From Polychytrium aggregatum (lineage: Eukaryota > Chytridiomycota > Chytridiomycetes > Polychytriales), in NCBI RefSeq assembly GCF_025602895.1, contig NW_026516208.1, forward strand, positions 186,001-250,000: DNA of 64,000 nucleotides, in the 5' to 3' direction. The first letter of the stretch is position 1. Every line of letters starts with the position of its first letter. The notes beneath the pieces were generated by a model that was not told the origin of the DNA, did no database searches, and was given only the letters and a program-made list of their open reading frames with translations. The position numbers were made by a program, and so were the translations under genes. Shown one piece after another: positions 10,738 through 23,878 of the stretch.

Positions 10738-13715
10738 TTACAGCGCTTCCGCAGCCACCGTAGTTTGCTTCTCGGCAAGCAGCCTCTTGTTCTCGGACTC
10801 GAGGGACTCCATTTGTTCCTTGTAGCTCTGGGACTCGGCCTGCAGCAACCGCAGTTGCTCCTCAAGTCGGTTGATCCGCTCGTACAGCTCGGTCGAGGAC
10901 TCTCCCGGAGCCGATCCCGAGACGTTGGGCACAGGTGCCGGATCGCCGACGGAGATCTTGGAGGGCGAGTCGGCATCGGTGTTGTTCGAGGGAACACAGT
11001 CCGAGTATTTGCCATCCAGCTCATCGGGCTTGGAAAGATGATCCTTGGCAGTCATGTCATCGGCCTTGCGGCGCTGTTGGTCATATTCCATCATGGTTCG
11101 CTCCAGGATATAGTTGCGATCGCGTGTGGTCCGGAGTTCCTTGCGTGTTTCGGCCAGCTCGTCTTGCAGTCTCTGTAGCTCGATGCGCAAGCCGGGCTCG
11201 TTGTCCGAGGAGAGGGCTGCTCGCCGCTGGTTGCTGACCTCGTCGTTGTGCCATACCGCACCGCGGCTTTGGCGTTCGAGAATGTCAGCGGCGGCACAGA
11301 CGTCCCGGTCCTCGGTGGGGTCGTACTGAGCATCGGTATTACGCGGAGCCGAAGAGTAGGTATGGGGAGAGTAGGTCTGCGTGCGGGGTGGCGGCTGGTG
11401 GTCGTCGTCCTGGCCAGAGGGTTCGTAGTATCGCGGCGAGTAGGACGGCTGTCGCCGCGGGGACTCTCGGCTAGACTCGTCTCGGCCAGGTGTATAGTGG
11501 TGCGGGGAATAGGCGGCCTTGGCTTGTTGAGCGGCCTGCTGAGCGGCCTGCTGGGTGGCCTGTTGGGTGGCCTGTCGATGGTTCTGGTACATGGTGCGGA
11601 CGTCCTGGTGGAACGACCGTGCAGAGATGGCGGAGCCACCGAGCTTCTTCAAGTTCGACTCTTCAGCAGCCATCATGACGGTGCTGAGCTCGGCGAGGAG
11701 GTCCATGCCCGAGGTCTTTGAGGGCTCGGACGACATGCTGGACAGCGTTGTGGGAGAGGGGAAAGGAGAAGGAAGCATGTCAGCAGTGTTGCCGGCCTGA
11801 TGGGGATAGGGGAGGGACGAGGGCAATGACGAGGACGAGGACGAGGACGAGGACACGGACGCAGAGCACGGCGGGGCAAGCATGGTGGCGGGTGTTTGAT
11901 TGTGGTGCAAGTGTTGAGCACGGCAGTGGATATCGTACGTGGAGTCGAGGTTGGAAGAGCCCGCAAATATGAACGATCCCTGGGTATGGACGGCCGGCGG
12001 AAGCTCGCGGACAGGAGAGCGTCTTTGCCGCTGCTGGTCCTGCTCTGGGTAGGGCTCTTGCTTGTTGTAGGAGGCATAGTCGGACTTTTTGTGCTTGTGA
12101 GCCTTGGAATGGCGCTTTCGGCCCTTGGAGTCCATCTTCTTTCTCTTCTGCGCCGAGCCGAGGTCGCCGTCTTGGCTGTGATACGAGGAGACGGACGACA
12201 GCGAGACGGATCGGACCGAGGAGCCCTTGGCATGGCGAGAGGCCGATCGGGGCCGTGACAGCGAGACCTCAGAGGACGAAGACGACAGCGGAGAGAAGGA
12301 ATATTCGCGGCCACGGCGGGGATCGGGCGAGGCCGATCGGGACGAAGAACGCGAGCTCACGGGCGAGTTGCCACGATCGAACGGATTGTTCTGCTGGGGC
12401 TCTGATATCTCGTGCGACGACTCTTTGCCCTTGGGAGGCGGCAGTGCCTTGGGGAGCTGGCCGGTGCGCTTCTCGCGGGTTCTTGCATCCTGGAACCAGA
12501 ACCGGACTTGATCGGAGGAGAGCTGCGGCCATGGAGGGCGGGGTGGCGGGTGCATGTGGATTTGTGCGGGTGCATGTCGATGCGTCGATGCATTGGTGCG
12601 TAGATGTGCGGCGGGACAGGAATGGTGGGAAGAAGAACAAGGATCAGTTGCCGATCGGAGCAAATACGATGGGAGCGCTGGGTGGCTGATGCCGGGCAAG
12701 CACCGATGGCGTGATGGAGGCGACGGGCCACACCGCAAGCATTGCTGTGCGAAACCCACAGGATCGGCGCTGCTTCCGTTCGCTCGTCTCGCCCGATCGA
12801 TAACGTGCCGTCGACACTGAAGAGCAAACGGAAGCAGCAAGCCACCGAGGTGCACCGAGGTGCAACGATAGCAACCAGCCCTCGCCGCCAGAATCCAGGA
12901 GACGGACCACAGCCCACCCCGCGCTTCTGATGGTGGGTGTCAGCCCACTCTCAGCCGCGACATGGATTGCTCTCATGCCCTGCCAGTGCGTGCAACCTGC
13001 GCTCCCACCAAAGGGTATTCTTGGGGCAGGCCACAAAGGCACGCTTCACCCCCTCCTCCTGAGCCGCGGCCCAGACCGTCCACTCGCAGGACGCACGATG
13101 GGGGAGGGCAAAGGCAGCAAGCGCGCCGACAGTAACATGGCGTCGGTGCTGATCGCTCGGGCGCCGGCCTACCTTGGTTTTGCCGGCCAGAGTGTTGATG
13201 TCGTTCCGGCTTGGGTATCGATTGATTTCATAGGCAGTCAAGAGGAAGGCAACCTGCTCGGGGGTCTTTCGCTGAGGCGGTGGTCGCAGGGTCTTGCCCG
13301 AGCCGGACATCTTGTTGATCGGAGAGGGGCTTGCGGCCTCGGATTGCGAGTGGGTCTCGGGAAAGTCGTCGAGTGCAGGCGTGGGCATGATGGGTGAGGG
13401 CGACACATGCTTGATGGAGATGCCGGGATTGGCAGCTAGGCCGGGAAAGGGTATGGCGGTTTTGGGGTCACCGCTGACAGGGACGGCCGAGGAGCGCTGG
13501 TATTGGAACGGGGTCGTCGGGCTGATGGGCATCGAGGGCTGGAAGGACATGGTCAGCGGATGGGTGCTGATGGTGGCGGGTTTCTTTGAGGGAGAGACGC
13601 AGTGCGATGCGAGTGCGACAAGGGCCTCGGCTGAAGGCAGGATCGATGGCGAGGCCGTGTCCTTTCTCGAGTACGGCGGCATCGAGGCGGACCACTGGGG
13701 CTGAGGAGGTTCCAT
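10738..13715 (-). CDS. homeodomain protein (atypical, Asp at position 51)
   Basis: Two exons, 13715-13173 and 12522-10738, are both multiples of three and give 775 residues. The homeodomain is split by the intron: exon 1 ends with helices 1-2 (RKTPEQVAFLLTAYEINRYP onward to AGKTK) and exon 2 opens with helix 3, QVRFWFQDARTREKR, around residues 186-200. The invariant WFQN of homeodomains reads WFQD here (residue 193). The rest is low-complexity: an RS/SP-rich block after the homeodomain, QAT/QAA repeats, and a C-terminal Glu/Leu/Gln-rich segment (NRLEEQLRLLQAESQSYKEQ) that should form a coiled coil and could dimerise. It is probably a nuclear transcription factor; its targets are unknown. Confidence 0.75.
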
Positions 13716-13841
13716 GTTGATGGCTTGGGCTATCGGTGGGTTGGATTGGGTTGGGTTGGTTGTTGACGTGAAGAGGGGATGGGGCACAACAGATCCACCA
13801 GAATCGATCGGGCAGTCCACCAGAGCAGATGGATGGGGAAT

Positions 13842-13917
13842 GGAGGGAAGGGAAGGGAAGGGAAGGGAAGGGAAGAAGAGGAGAGGAGAGGAGAGGAGAG
13901 GAGAGGAAAGGAGGGGG
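13842..13917. repeat. polypurine GGAAG / GAGGA tandem tract
   Basis: About 75 purines on the plus strand: GGAAG units followed by GAGGA units, just upstream of the homeobox start. Such mirror-like polypurine tracts can adopt triplex (H-DNA) structures. Confidence 0.85.
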
Positions 13918-15259
13918 GTATGCGAGACGAAACATGGTGTGGTTAGCGGTATGCAGCAGGCACATGCGCGAGGCCGGGTTGGTTGTGCAGGAGGGAACAC
14001 AAAAGGCGGGTCAGGACGGGTATCGCCGAGGCTTGCTTGTCGAGATCATGCCCCGGCCGGCTTGGGACGGACACAGATACCGACAGATCCAGCCAGAGCA
14101 CCCCGAGGAGCGTAGAGGCAGGACGATGGAGCAATGATCTCGGCGGTTGGGGGGTGATCAGCAAGACGAGGCAGCGGGCCATAGCGACAGGCCAGCCAAA
14201 GCTGCAACGGAACTCGATGGAGGGCATCATGAAGGGAGATAGGCGAGGAAATGGGTGCCAGGTGATCGAAGCCCGGACGGGGTGCGACGATGGGCGATCT
14301 GGGTCATGGGGAACCGATCGATCTGCTCGGAAGGGGGGGGTTGGAAGTGCATGATGGGTGGCGGAGGTGGTCTGGAAGGCTGGCAGGAAGGCTGACGGGA
14401 AAGGCTGAAGCGGGTTGCTTTTGAAGGGGATGGGCCAAGAAAAGCACTCTACCAACCTGCGAGACGATGGCCAGGCGACGGGAAGAGGGTCTTCAGGAAA
14501 CTAGAGCAGCGCGACGACAGGGGCCAAGGAAAGGCAGGGGGTAGACGCAGAAGCCGCCGGGGGGGTCGAGGGCGACGCAGGAGCGATGGAGGCGAAAAGG
14601 ACGGGCAGGAAGACGGGTTAGCGGCGTATGAGCATGTCCCGAAACACCATGAAAAAAAGAGGGAGAACGAGAGCGGGGCGAGACGGGGACGAGGGCACGG
14701 CGAGGACACGGCGAGGACGAGACGGGGGCATTCATGCGCCTGAGCCAGGGACAGAGAAAAAAAAACGATGGTGCGACGGCAGCGAGAAGGGAGCGAGAGG
14801 GGGAGAGAAGGGAGCGAGAGGGGAGCGAGAGCGGGGTGCAAGGGAGAGAGCGAGCTGCTGGGGGGTGTGTGGTGGACGGGATGGACGGGGTGGGCGCTGC
14901 AGAGAAGCGATAGGGACACATGCGAGAGTGGAGCGCCAGTGTGGAGCACAAGTGCAAAGAACAAGTGTGTGCCGCAGCTGTGTTGGAAAGTGCGCTGTGG
15001 CCGGGAAGAGTGCCGCGGCGCTTGTTGGAACAGCGGCATCAAGGCCGGCACAGCAAGGGAGGGGCGGGACAAGGCCGGACACAGGCAACAGGAACAGACA
15101 TACTGGTGGATGTTAAGGGGTGTGTTAAGGGCGATGAGGTGCTGAACCGGGGAGGCATTGGGGGCGACGGCGAGAAAGAGAAATGTGCAGGCATAGGCAG
15201 ACATGATGGATAGAGGATAGATGGATGGATATAAACAGATATAAACAGATATAACAGAT

Positions 15260-15261
<2 letters not shown>

Positions 15262-15290
<29 letters not shown>

Positions 15291-15300
15291 CAGACACAGA
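15262..15300. repeat. (GACA)n microsatellite
   Basis: A run of GACA units, preceded by two or three imperfect ATAAACAGAT units (about 15230-15260). Confidence 0.85.
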
Positions 15301-17159
15301 GACTGCAGCCAGACCGCAGCAAGGCCAGACACAGACCGGCGCGCCCCAGCAAGGCCGCCGCCGCGGCGTGTGTCCCAGCATGGCCGGCGCTTTCATGGCA
15401 ACATGAGCCTGGCGACAAGAGCGCGGCACTGTGCCTGGCCATGGGATCGCCCAGCAATGCCATGCGCTGTGCTGGGTCTGCTGCCGGATCTGATCTGATC
15501 TGCTGTCGGATCTGCGCTGGCTGTCTGATCTGGCTATCTGATCCAGGTCTGCCTCTGTCCGAAGGTCGCCGATCACATCATGTCTGGCCCGCATGTCTGC
15601 CCATCGGTCTATGGGCAGCGGAATCGCGGCCGGACCCTGGTGCTGCGGTCATGTCCCAAGGCCGTTTCCCATGCTGCGGCCTCCTCGCCTCGCTCCTCCC
15701 CCAAAAACAGCATGCCCAGGGCGGGGGGGCCCAAACGAGGGAGAGGCCAGACAGACACATGAAACAAAAACGCCAGGCAAGGAGGGTGTTTGTGTTCGCC
15801 CGCTTACCTGTTTGAGCGATCGAGCAAAGAAAAAGGAAATCCCCGTTGGCGACGTGGGACCAGGCGAGGACCAGCAGCGAGGACGGCCGAGAAACGAGAG
15901 ACGACGAACGAGGAACGGCGGTGGCGAGGCGAGGCGAGGCGAGGCGGCACAGGAGGGCGCTTGTCCGGAAGGCTGCCGAGAGTCTGGAATCGAGACGTGG
16001 GCAAGAAGAGCGCTGCAATGAACGCTGCAGAAGGAAAGCCGTCGAGCAGGTACGGATGAAATAAAAGGGGGAACTTTGAGCGAAATCAGCACGACAAACG
16101 GCAACAGCGGCACGAATAGGATGGGAAGCACGCCAAACAGACGAGCAAGGTATCGGAGCAGCAGCAGCAGCAGAGCCGAGAAGAACAGAAGGCGGATAGA
16201 TAATGGAGTTGAAGACGCCAAAGGCAAATCGGAATTCCCGACAGACGCTCCAGGGACACCAAAGAGAACAGGAATGCAACAAGCGGACGCAGTCGACGGC
16301 GATGCTGCAGCAATGCAAACACGCAGCAGACTCGGCAAAAGCCAACAGCGGTGCGAGACGAACAGGCAGAGCGAACGGGCAGAGCGAACGGGCGAGCAAT
16401 TCGCTTCTGCAACGGAAGAACGCAGGACCACGACGAGGCGGCACCGCAGGGCAGAGCAGAAGAAGAGGTGGTGGCTGGACAGGGAAGGAAAGAGAGAGAG
16501 AAAAACCTTCCTATTCTCCTTTAAATCGGCTTTCCTGCGCTTGTCGCTCTTCAATCTGGTTACGTTTGTCTGCTTTGGGCATCCTCCAGAATCCGCCTCT
16601 ATTCTCTCCCTCTTTCCCTCTCAGGTCAGGCACAAAAAAAAAACTGCGATAGGGATGAGATCATGCCAATCATAGCATAAGACATGTCGGGAACACTCAG
16701 GCGCTTGTTTTCATTATTACCGTCCTGCCCGGCTGTCCTTTCGTCCCCTGCTGGTCCTTTCTTTGTGACCCCCTTCTGTTCAGTACCTTCCAACAAACCT
16801 CCGGCCGCTCATTATGCCATGATTCATGGCATTGTTGATCTGCATCCGATCATTGATTCGCCTCCTCACTCCCCTCGCTCCCTTCGCTGCCGTCCTCCTC
16901 CTCCGCTTGCCGATGCTCTCGTTGCATGCACGGCATGTGCTCCCCGGATCGAGAGAGGCCGGCGCTTTCGTCCCTGCCGATGGCTGCTGGGTCAGCGCTG
17001 ATCAAGGCCCGTCCCTGCCTGTCGCCTCACCAGGCAGATCGATCCGTCGTGGTGGCTGACGTTGGCTCCTCGATCGCAGTGCTCCCTGGCTGCCTCCCTC
17101 CATCCATCCGTCATCAACAAGTGGCAGCCATGATGGCCGGCATGACCTCATCTGCCCGG

Positions 17160-17250
17160 CCTCATTCACCCATTCATTCACCCATCTATTCACCCATTCA
17201 TTCACCTATTCACTCACCCATCCATTCACCTATTCGCTCACCCATCCACA
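17160..17250. repeat. CATTCACC-type minisatellite
   Basis: Imperfect tandem copies of an 8-base CATTCACC/CTATTCAC unit over about 90 bp, in the gene-poor region downstream of the HAUS6-like gene. Confidence 0.8.
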
Positions 17251-17505
17251 GTCATTGTCCAGGGTGTTTCTCCGTCTCGGGCTCCATGGCACTCGTATCC
17301 AGAGGATGTTGCGGATAGATTCTCCTTTCCAATAAATGTGTATTTCCGGAACCCGATCTCCTCCTCCAAAAAAATTGCATGGACCACAACCGCTCATCAT
17401 GAGATCCGACACACATGCACATCCACGGGCTCGGTTCCGCACCGGCGGATGGCCGAGGGGCCCCCTTCCTCTTGATCTCGACAGGCACGATGTCTGAGGG
17501 GGCCG

Positions 17506-20500
17506 TCAAAAGTTGAAGTAGGCTGTCTCGTCTCCCTGCATCAGCGCGTTGCCTTCTTCCTCCAGGGCCTTGACAAAGCTGCTGTCTTCGCCAAACAGCA
17601 CGTCGTCGTCCTGGTCATGCAAGAAATCGAGCTCCTCTTCGTCTTCTACTCGTCGTCGCGTGGGATGGCCATCGGATAGGGAGCATGGGCGAGTCCCGGG
17701 GCAGAGCATCACGAGAGAGGGGGGTTGGCAGCGTCCAATCAGTATTGCAAGCTCTGCACTTCATCAGCCCCAGCGTTTCTCCGTTGCATACAAGAGGGGT
17801 CCCATACCGATCAAATCGACGCCGTTCATGAGCTGAATATCCTTCAGAGGCGAGGTTGGCTCGGCTGTGCGATAACGTGCAGAGGCAGGCCCGGGTTAGC
17901 ATGCGGAGAGTGCAAGCGACGACTGCATCCACTGAATTGCACTGCATCCCTGCATTCACTGCATCCACTGCATTCACCGCATTGCACCGCATTGCGCTGC
18001 ATTGCACTTACGCATCGGTCGTCCGAGCCATTCCGATGGCGAAAACACGGGCATGGTGTCGGCCTCGTGCACGGGCACGGTCATTTCCTGGAACCACATG
18101 TCTTGGTACTTTTGCTGCCTCTGCTCCGGATCGCCGGCCTCCTCCCTTCCCTGTGGCTGTTGCTGTGGACCGGCGTTCGAGTTGGCACTCGAGCTTGGCG
18201 TGGTCCGGGCTGCCCGTGGAGTCCTCTCGATCCAGACATTGGCCGTCCTCAGGTTCAGGGATTCGTCACCGGCACTGCCCTCGTCCTCAATCGCTGCCGC
18301 CGTCGCTGTCGGTCGGCCGGCGGGCTCGGATTTGATGCCACGGTGCTTTCGGCTTGGCGTTTCAATCACCACCAGACGGTCAGCAACGCTCTGGACCTGG
18401 TTGGCCCGGACGACACGATCGCCGCGTCCGATCGTCACGTTCTTACAGTCCAGGATCGTCAGCAAAGTCTCGTCGTCGTCGCTTTCGCTGCTGATGCTGA
18501 GCTCGTGGGTCGACATGGGTCCTTCGTTTGTGGGGGTAGAGGTGGGTGGAGAGGTGGAGGCGGAGGTCGGGGCCGAGGGCGACGTCGTCATGGGCTCTTC
18601 GCCCCCGACTTGCTCCACTGTTTCTTCGTCCGGCTCGCGGCATTGCCGAGCCTTGGTGTCGCTAGTGCTGCTATTGCGTGCCTGGGCAAGCCGCAGAGCG
18701 CTATGGATCACGACGTTCTTCAGCATCGACTGGCTCGGCGTCCGAGGGGTGCCAAACATGCCGACGGTGCCGTCGCCGCCACGGCCAGGCTCCCCCAGAT
18801 ACGCTGCCACCGGATTGAACCGCGAGGGTGTCTTGGGGGCATACGGGTGCTGCCGCAGCCGGGTGAGCATGAATGCAGGCGAGCTCGGTGGCTCGTTGGA
18901 CCCAGCAAGGGTGATTGGCACTCGCCGCCGATGCTCGAACCCGCCGTCGCTGTCATCGTCTTGGTCTTCGCTGCTGCTGTACGTCGACGTCTCGGTGTCC
19001 GAGTCGGTGCTGTCGTAGTGGTCCTGCTCGTCCAGCGACAGCGGCCCTGGATCGTGGTCGCGCGGAAGAAACAGCGGGACTTGACGTCCCAGTTGCTCGA
19101 CATGGACATCGGCATCGGTGTTGGCAACAGCGCCGACATCGTCGCTGACAGCGATGGCGGTTCCAGTCGCGGTCTGCTGGACAAGGATGGGCTCAGCGCC
19201 AAGGTCGTCCGCTTCGTAGTCAATGTCGATCAGATGCTCTTGTGGGGTCGACAGGTCGTACTCATCGACAAAGTTGCCGTCGTCCACGAACTCATAGTCC
19301 GCAGCGTCGTCGTCGTGATCCGAGCCGTCGTCGTCTCGCTCGGGGTCTCCACCGCCAATCTGGTCATTTTGGTGATGCGGTGGAGCGATGGGGTGGACGG
19401 GCTGGAACTGGAATTGGAGGTGGGGCGCACCGTTTCCAGAGGCCGCCCCCACATCCATGTCCATGCTCATGTCCATATCCATATCCATATTCGTATCTAC
19501 ATCTGCATCCATGTGCGACTTTTCGGTAGCTTGGGCAGTGCGAGCAGCGACCAGTTTGTCCTGGCGCGCTATCAACACTGACGGGCTGAGCAGAGGCGAA
19601 AAGTAGGGTTTGGCGATTTTGCTCGCCGAGACCGGGGTCTTCAGATGGCTTTCGTCTGCCTCAAAGGAATCGTCGTCGCTCGAAACCGTGAAAGACTTCA
19701 CTGGCGTTTCGGAAGCCAGAAGTGGTATGTCGTCAAAGCTAGTATCGAGCGTCGGGCTCGCCAGAGTCGAGACTGGCAAGCGACTGGCCCTTGGCGTGGC
19801 ATCGACTGCGAGAGGAGCAGCGTCGACATCTGCGAGCGAGAGTGGTACATCAGAAACGACTCCACCACCACCACCACCACCACCACCACCACCACCACTG
19901 CCACCGCCACCGCCACCAGATTCAGCGGCGATCCAGGTCAAGCCAAGAGAACCATGCGAGGGCGATAGACACCTGTCCGATGGCTACCTTTCTGCTGGAC
20001 GGTATCCGGTCTGCCCAGACTGAACCGCGAGATCCGGTCGAGGGCAAATGGCTTGATTTCGGACTGCTCATCATACGCATAATCGACAATCTGAATCAAG
20101 AGACAGCGGCATAAGCGAGAAAGGGCAAGCAGATCGACCGTGAATGTGTTGGTCGGACGAGGGAGGGGTAACACGATGTGCTCGACAGTACAGCAGCAAC
20201 AGCAGCAACGGCAGCAACGGCAGCAATGGCAGCAACGGCAGCAATGGTAGCAACGGCATACCTCATCGCATAGCTCTTCGATCTGCCGGTCCATTTTGCG
20301 AACGGGCGACCCTGGCGACGTTGGTTCAAAAAGCCGAGCCCCTTGGTCATGTGGCGATGGAACTGCGATGTGAGACGAAAATCGTTTTGGCTTTGGCTTG
20401 GTCGGCGTGACGACTCCATCAACAGGCTCCATCATCGTCATCATCGCTGTCGTCGGCGGCTTTGTCGTCGCGGACTTTCCAGATGGACGACCCTCCTTGG

Positions 20501-23500
20501 TGCGACCTTCTCGATCTGAGCTTTGAGTAGCCAACCCAGATCCAGACTTGGGCTGTCCGAGTGATTGCGAGTTGGCTCCGGTCTTGGCGCCGCGGGTGGG
20601 GACCTGAAGTTTGCTCATGCTGGGAAGTCTCGAAGGGGATTTGGGGCCGCTGGCCGCTGTCTTCTTGGAGACTGGCAGGCGTCTCTTATCTGCCACATAT
20701 TCAAGCGATGTGGAAGCGGGTTAGTAGCCGATCCTATCAGTGCTATCAACCGTCACAGAGTCTGTCGGCTTTCATCGCACAAGGTCCGATGACTCACCCG
20801 CGAGCGGAGCGTTTTCGTTTTCGTCTTCGTCTTCGTCTGTGATACGGGCCATCGAGAGCTCCGAGAGCTTGCTGGAGAGATTGGACATGGGCGGCGGTAT
20901 CCGCGAGTGCCCAGCCTTTGTCCCTAGGTGAGAGTTGCTGCGACGAAGCTCCTGCAGCACACGCTGCTGGATCACCTTGGCACGGTTGCGGTTGCGCTCC
21001 ATCTCGAGCTGCAAGTCCATGTCGATCTTGGCGCCGATGTTGGCTTGCATCTCTCGCCGGGCTTTGGCAATGCCCTCGGGAGTCGATAGCGCTCCCGAGT
21101 CTGTACAGGGTATCGAAGCAGAATGGTCAGGTGTCAGAATGAAAGAAAATCGAGAGCATGAGCTGGGGGATGCCATCCGACAGTGCCAAGGCGAGGTGTG
21201 GTATGGGATGATGTGCCACCAGGATGCTCACCGATGCGGGCGATCGTTGGTGTCGACGGCTGCACGATCGACTTTTTGTCCATGGCCTGGATGGCAAGTA
21301 CTGACTGCATCAGAATGGGGCTGCGAAGCTAGCTTGGGTGATGACACCGCATCTTGTTGCAACAGAGGCCCGGATTGTGCCCTCCCCCCTACTCATACCC
21401 ACAAACGACATCGATCCACAAGCGGCATCCATCCAGGACAAGCACACTTACAGCTTTTTTCTGAATGGCTCGTCGGATGCTCCAGGGCTTCCGAGGGCTC
21501 GTCAAACACAGATCGCTCTTGGTGGTGAACTCGTGCTGGCTGTTGATTGTGAGGACGAAACAGGCTTTCGTTAGCGGCAAGGCTCCTGGGTACAAATCTC
21601 TGGCTTTGTCGTCGTGATGAAGCAGCTCCCACCACCACCACCGCCACAACCACTACCGCGACCGCCACTCACTGTTGCCCACCTTTCGCATAGATCACGC
21701 TTGACCGAGATGGAGCTTTGCAGCTCTGCCAGGCGGTCCGCCAGCTTGGATTTCAGCGAGCGCACGGTTTTCAGCAGCATTTCTTGCTCTCCGGCACGGT
21801 GTGCTATCTGGGGAGTCAGTGAGTCGACACCTGGGACGTTGCGGGATGGAATAACGATGAGCTGGCGGGGTCTTGCTGGGCAACGCATCGCCGAGCCATG
21901 CAAACTTTGACCCGCTCTCGATCGACATCCCTGCGCCGTGACCGAGTCTCCCTCCCAACATACTTGACTGGCCACCCTCGGCCGCCTGGGCGACCGACCC
22001 AGAGACGTGGTTTAGAACCACAGTCGAGAGCTTCACGACGCCGACAAGATCCAGCTTCCCATCCTGGTAGGTCGATATTCCGCCAGCCGCCAGGGTCGGG
22101 TGGATCACTTGCGCGACCGTGTCGGGGATGCACACCCTCAGCTGCTCGCCGTCGAGCTGCGGCTTGGTCTTGGCGTCGAGGAAGGTCGGGATGACCTTCA
22201 TGATCTCGTCGTTGTACTTTTTCCAGGTCTCCATCGTCTTCCAGGTGCTTCGGACCGTCCCCACCCTGGCCTCCTGCGTCCGCTTCCATTCTTCGATCTG
22301 GCCGGCAGAGTATCGAGCCTTGATCATGGCACGGTGCTGGGTGACTTTGCCCTGTGGGTGGACCCGTGGCAGCAGCGTCGATCAGAGTCGTGCTAGCGAG
22401 GCGAATGACTGTGTCGCCGTCGCTATCGGAGCGCCGATGTCGACAGCAATACTGATGGCAGCGCCAAAGTGCGACGGCCATGATGCCATCGAAACGGTCC
22501 ATCGATCCGTTCTGCCCAGCACGTCTCCTGCTCGTGATGTGCTTCGATCGGCCTCCTCCTCTCGTGGAATGAACCGGCGCGACGTACCAGTTCAATGTTG
22601 GTCGCCACCAGCTCGTTCTTCATTTTATCCGCCAGCTCGTTCCACTCATCGATTTGCTGCTTGCGGTGTTGGGCCACCACCAAGAACTCGGACGAGCGAG
22701 CACAGATCTGGGTCTAGTGGTGGTGTGGCGATGGTGGCGACGAGGTTGAGTCAGAGAGAGCAACGCTGGATCCAGCTTGATCAATCAGGTTGCGTGACTG
22801 CCTCCCAATGATGCACAGGGGCAACATGCCCGCAACGAACCTTGAGCGAGCGGATGTACGCTTGTTGGACCAGGGGGCTCTTCTTGACAATGGACTCGCA
22901 CAAGACCGGAGGAGCTGATTCAAGGGCAGGAGGATCAGAGAGGAGGAACCAAGAGGCAGAAGAATATCAGTCAGGCGAATGATGATCCATGGAATATCAT
23001 TGCCCTCATGGGATATCGTTCGTGTCATTCAGAACATTCACGTCGTCCAGGGCATTCATGTCGTCCAAGGCATTCATGTCGCAAGCGAGGCTGCAGCTTG
23101 TGCAGCCGGGGAACGGTGTCTCTGTTTCTGCCATCATTTCACCCTAAATCTCTCTCCTCCCTTCCTCTCTTCCCACTCTCCCACTCTCATCCTCGACTTG
23201 GAGAATGCAATACCATACCGTCCATCTGCAACTCTTTGTCCTTGCCGACGGCTTTCCGGAGCACCGTGCAGGAGAGCGACAGCAGGGCCCGTTCGAATCG
23301 CTCGCCCCGGTACTCGTCGAAATAGGATTTTCGGATCTGAATGTCGCTCCAGAGCTCGCCGTCCCGCTTGAGGGCTTCGATCCACTTGAACGCCTGGTTT
23401 CGAAACTCGCGAGACTGCAGACGATCCAGGACCGGGTAGCAGGTTGAAAATCGCTGTGTGTGTGTGTGGTGTCGAAAGAAGGAGCATGAAGTGGAATCGG

Positions 23501-23878
23501 AAGAGAAAGAGCCGGAGAACCGGGGGGAGGGTCAAGATTGTGAGTGTTTAAGCTTCCAGATGCAGCAATGAGCGAATAGAGGTGAGAGAGAGAGAGTGAG
23601 AGAGAGAGAGGCGGACAATATAGTCTCGAGGAGGAGGGGATAGGGCGAGAGAACAGATCGCCAAGAGGGATGCTGGATGTGATCGTGGAAGCTCAGGTCC
23701 CACGGCGCACCTCCTTGGCCTTGGGCTCATCCAGGTTCGAGAGAAGAAACCAAATGACGGTCTCGGCGGCTTTGGTCGTCCATTCGTGCTTGGTGTAGAT
23801 GGCTCCGTCCGGGTCCTTCAGGCCGAGCAGCTGCAGGTTGGTTCGCAGGATCGCCTTGGTGCTCAGAGCCGCATCCAT
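17506..23878 (-). CDS. HAUS6: HAUS augmin-like complex subunit 6 homologue
   Basis: This is a multi-exon minus-strand gene. Exons with consistent phases are 23878-23711, 23453-23219, 22914-22841, 22707-22588, 22351-21964, 21803-21683, 21585-21452, 21300-21232, 21100-20798, 20689-20262, 20090-19988 and about 19829-18012. A final exon ends at 17506; the links after 18012 are tentative. The N-terminal part matches the HAUS6 N-terminal domain: a helix with LLSNLDEPKAKE, then CYPVLDRLQSREFRNQAFKW and WSDIQIRKSYFDEYR. Helical, Gln/Lys-rich middle segments (HRKQQIDEWNELADKMKNEL) should be coiled coil, and the last ~600 residues are acidic and disordered, as in animal HAUS6. Augmin loads gamma-tubulin onto existing spindle microtubules. 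Most yeasts lack it; its presence supports an early-diverging flagellate fungus. Confidence 0.78.
19858..19918. repeat. CCA/CCG trinucleotide run
   Basis: About 18 CCA/CCG units. In the preferred HAUS6 model it falls inside an intron just before the acceptor near 19830; read in frame it would encode polyglycine on the minus strand. RNA evidence would decide whether it is coding. Confidence 0.75.

Larger units (their letters stand above)
13716..17505. other. gene-poor, microsatellite-rich region
   Basis: About 3.8 kb lies between the start of the homeobox gene and the end of the HAUS6-like gene. It is rich in strand-asymmetric purine or pyrimidine tracts (13842-13917; 14760-14860), GACA repeats (15262-15300) and CATTCACC-type repeats (17160-17250). 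Many long open frames exist on both strands, but none shows a domain or a plausible splice series. Part is probably long 5' regulatory DNA of the homeobox gene. Confidence 0.5.

Noticed and set aside
14449-15594. 381-codon minus-strand open frame
   Set aside because: It is Ser/Pro/Leu/Cys-rich low-complexity translated from purine-rich DNA and microsatellites; no domain or splice partner.
23281-23320. GTTCGAATC, resembling a tRNA B box
   Set aside because: It lies inside a HAUS6 exon and no A box or cloverleaf can be formed around it.
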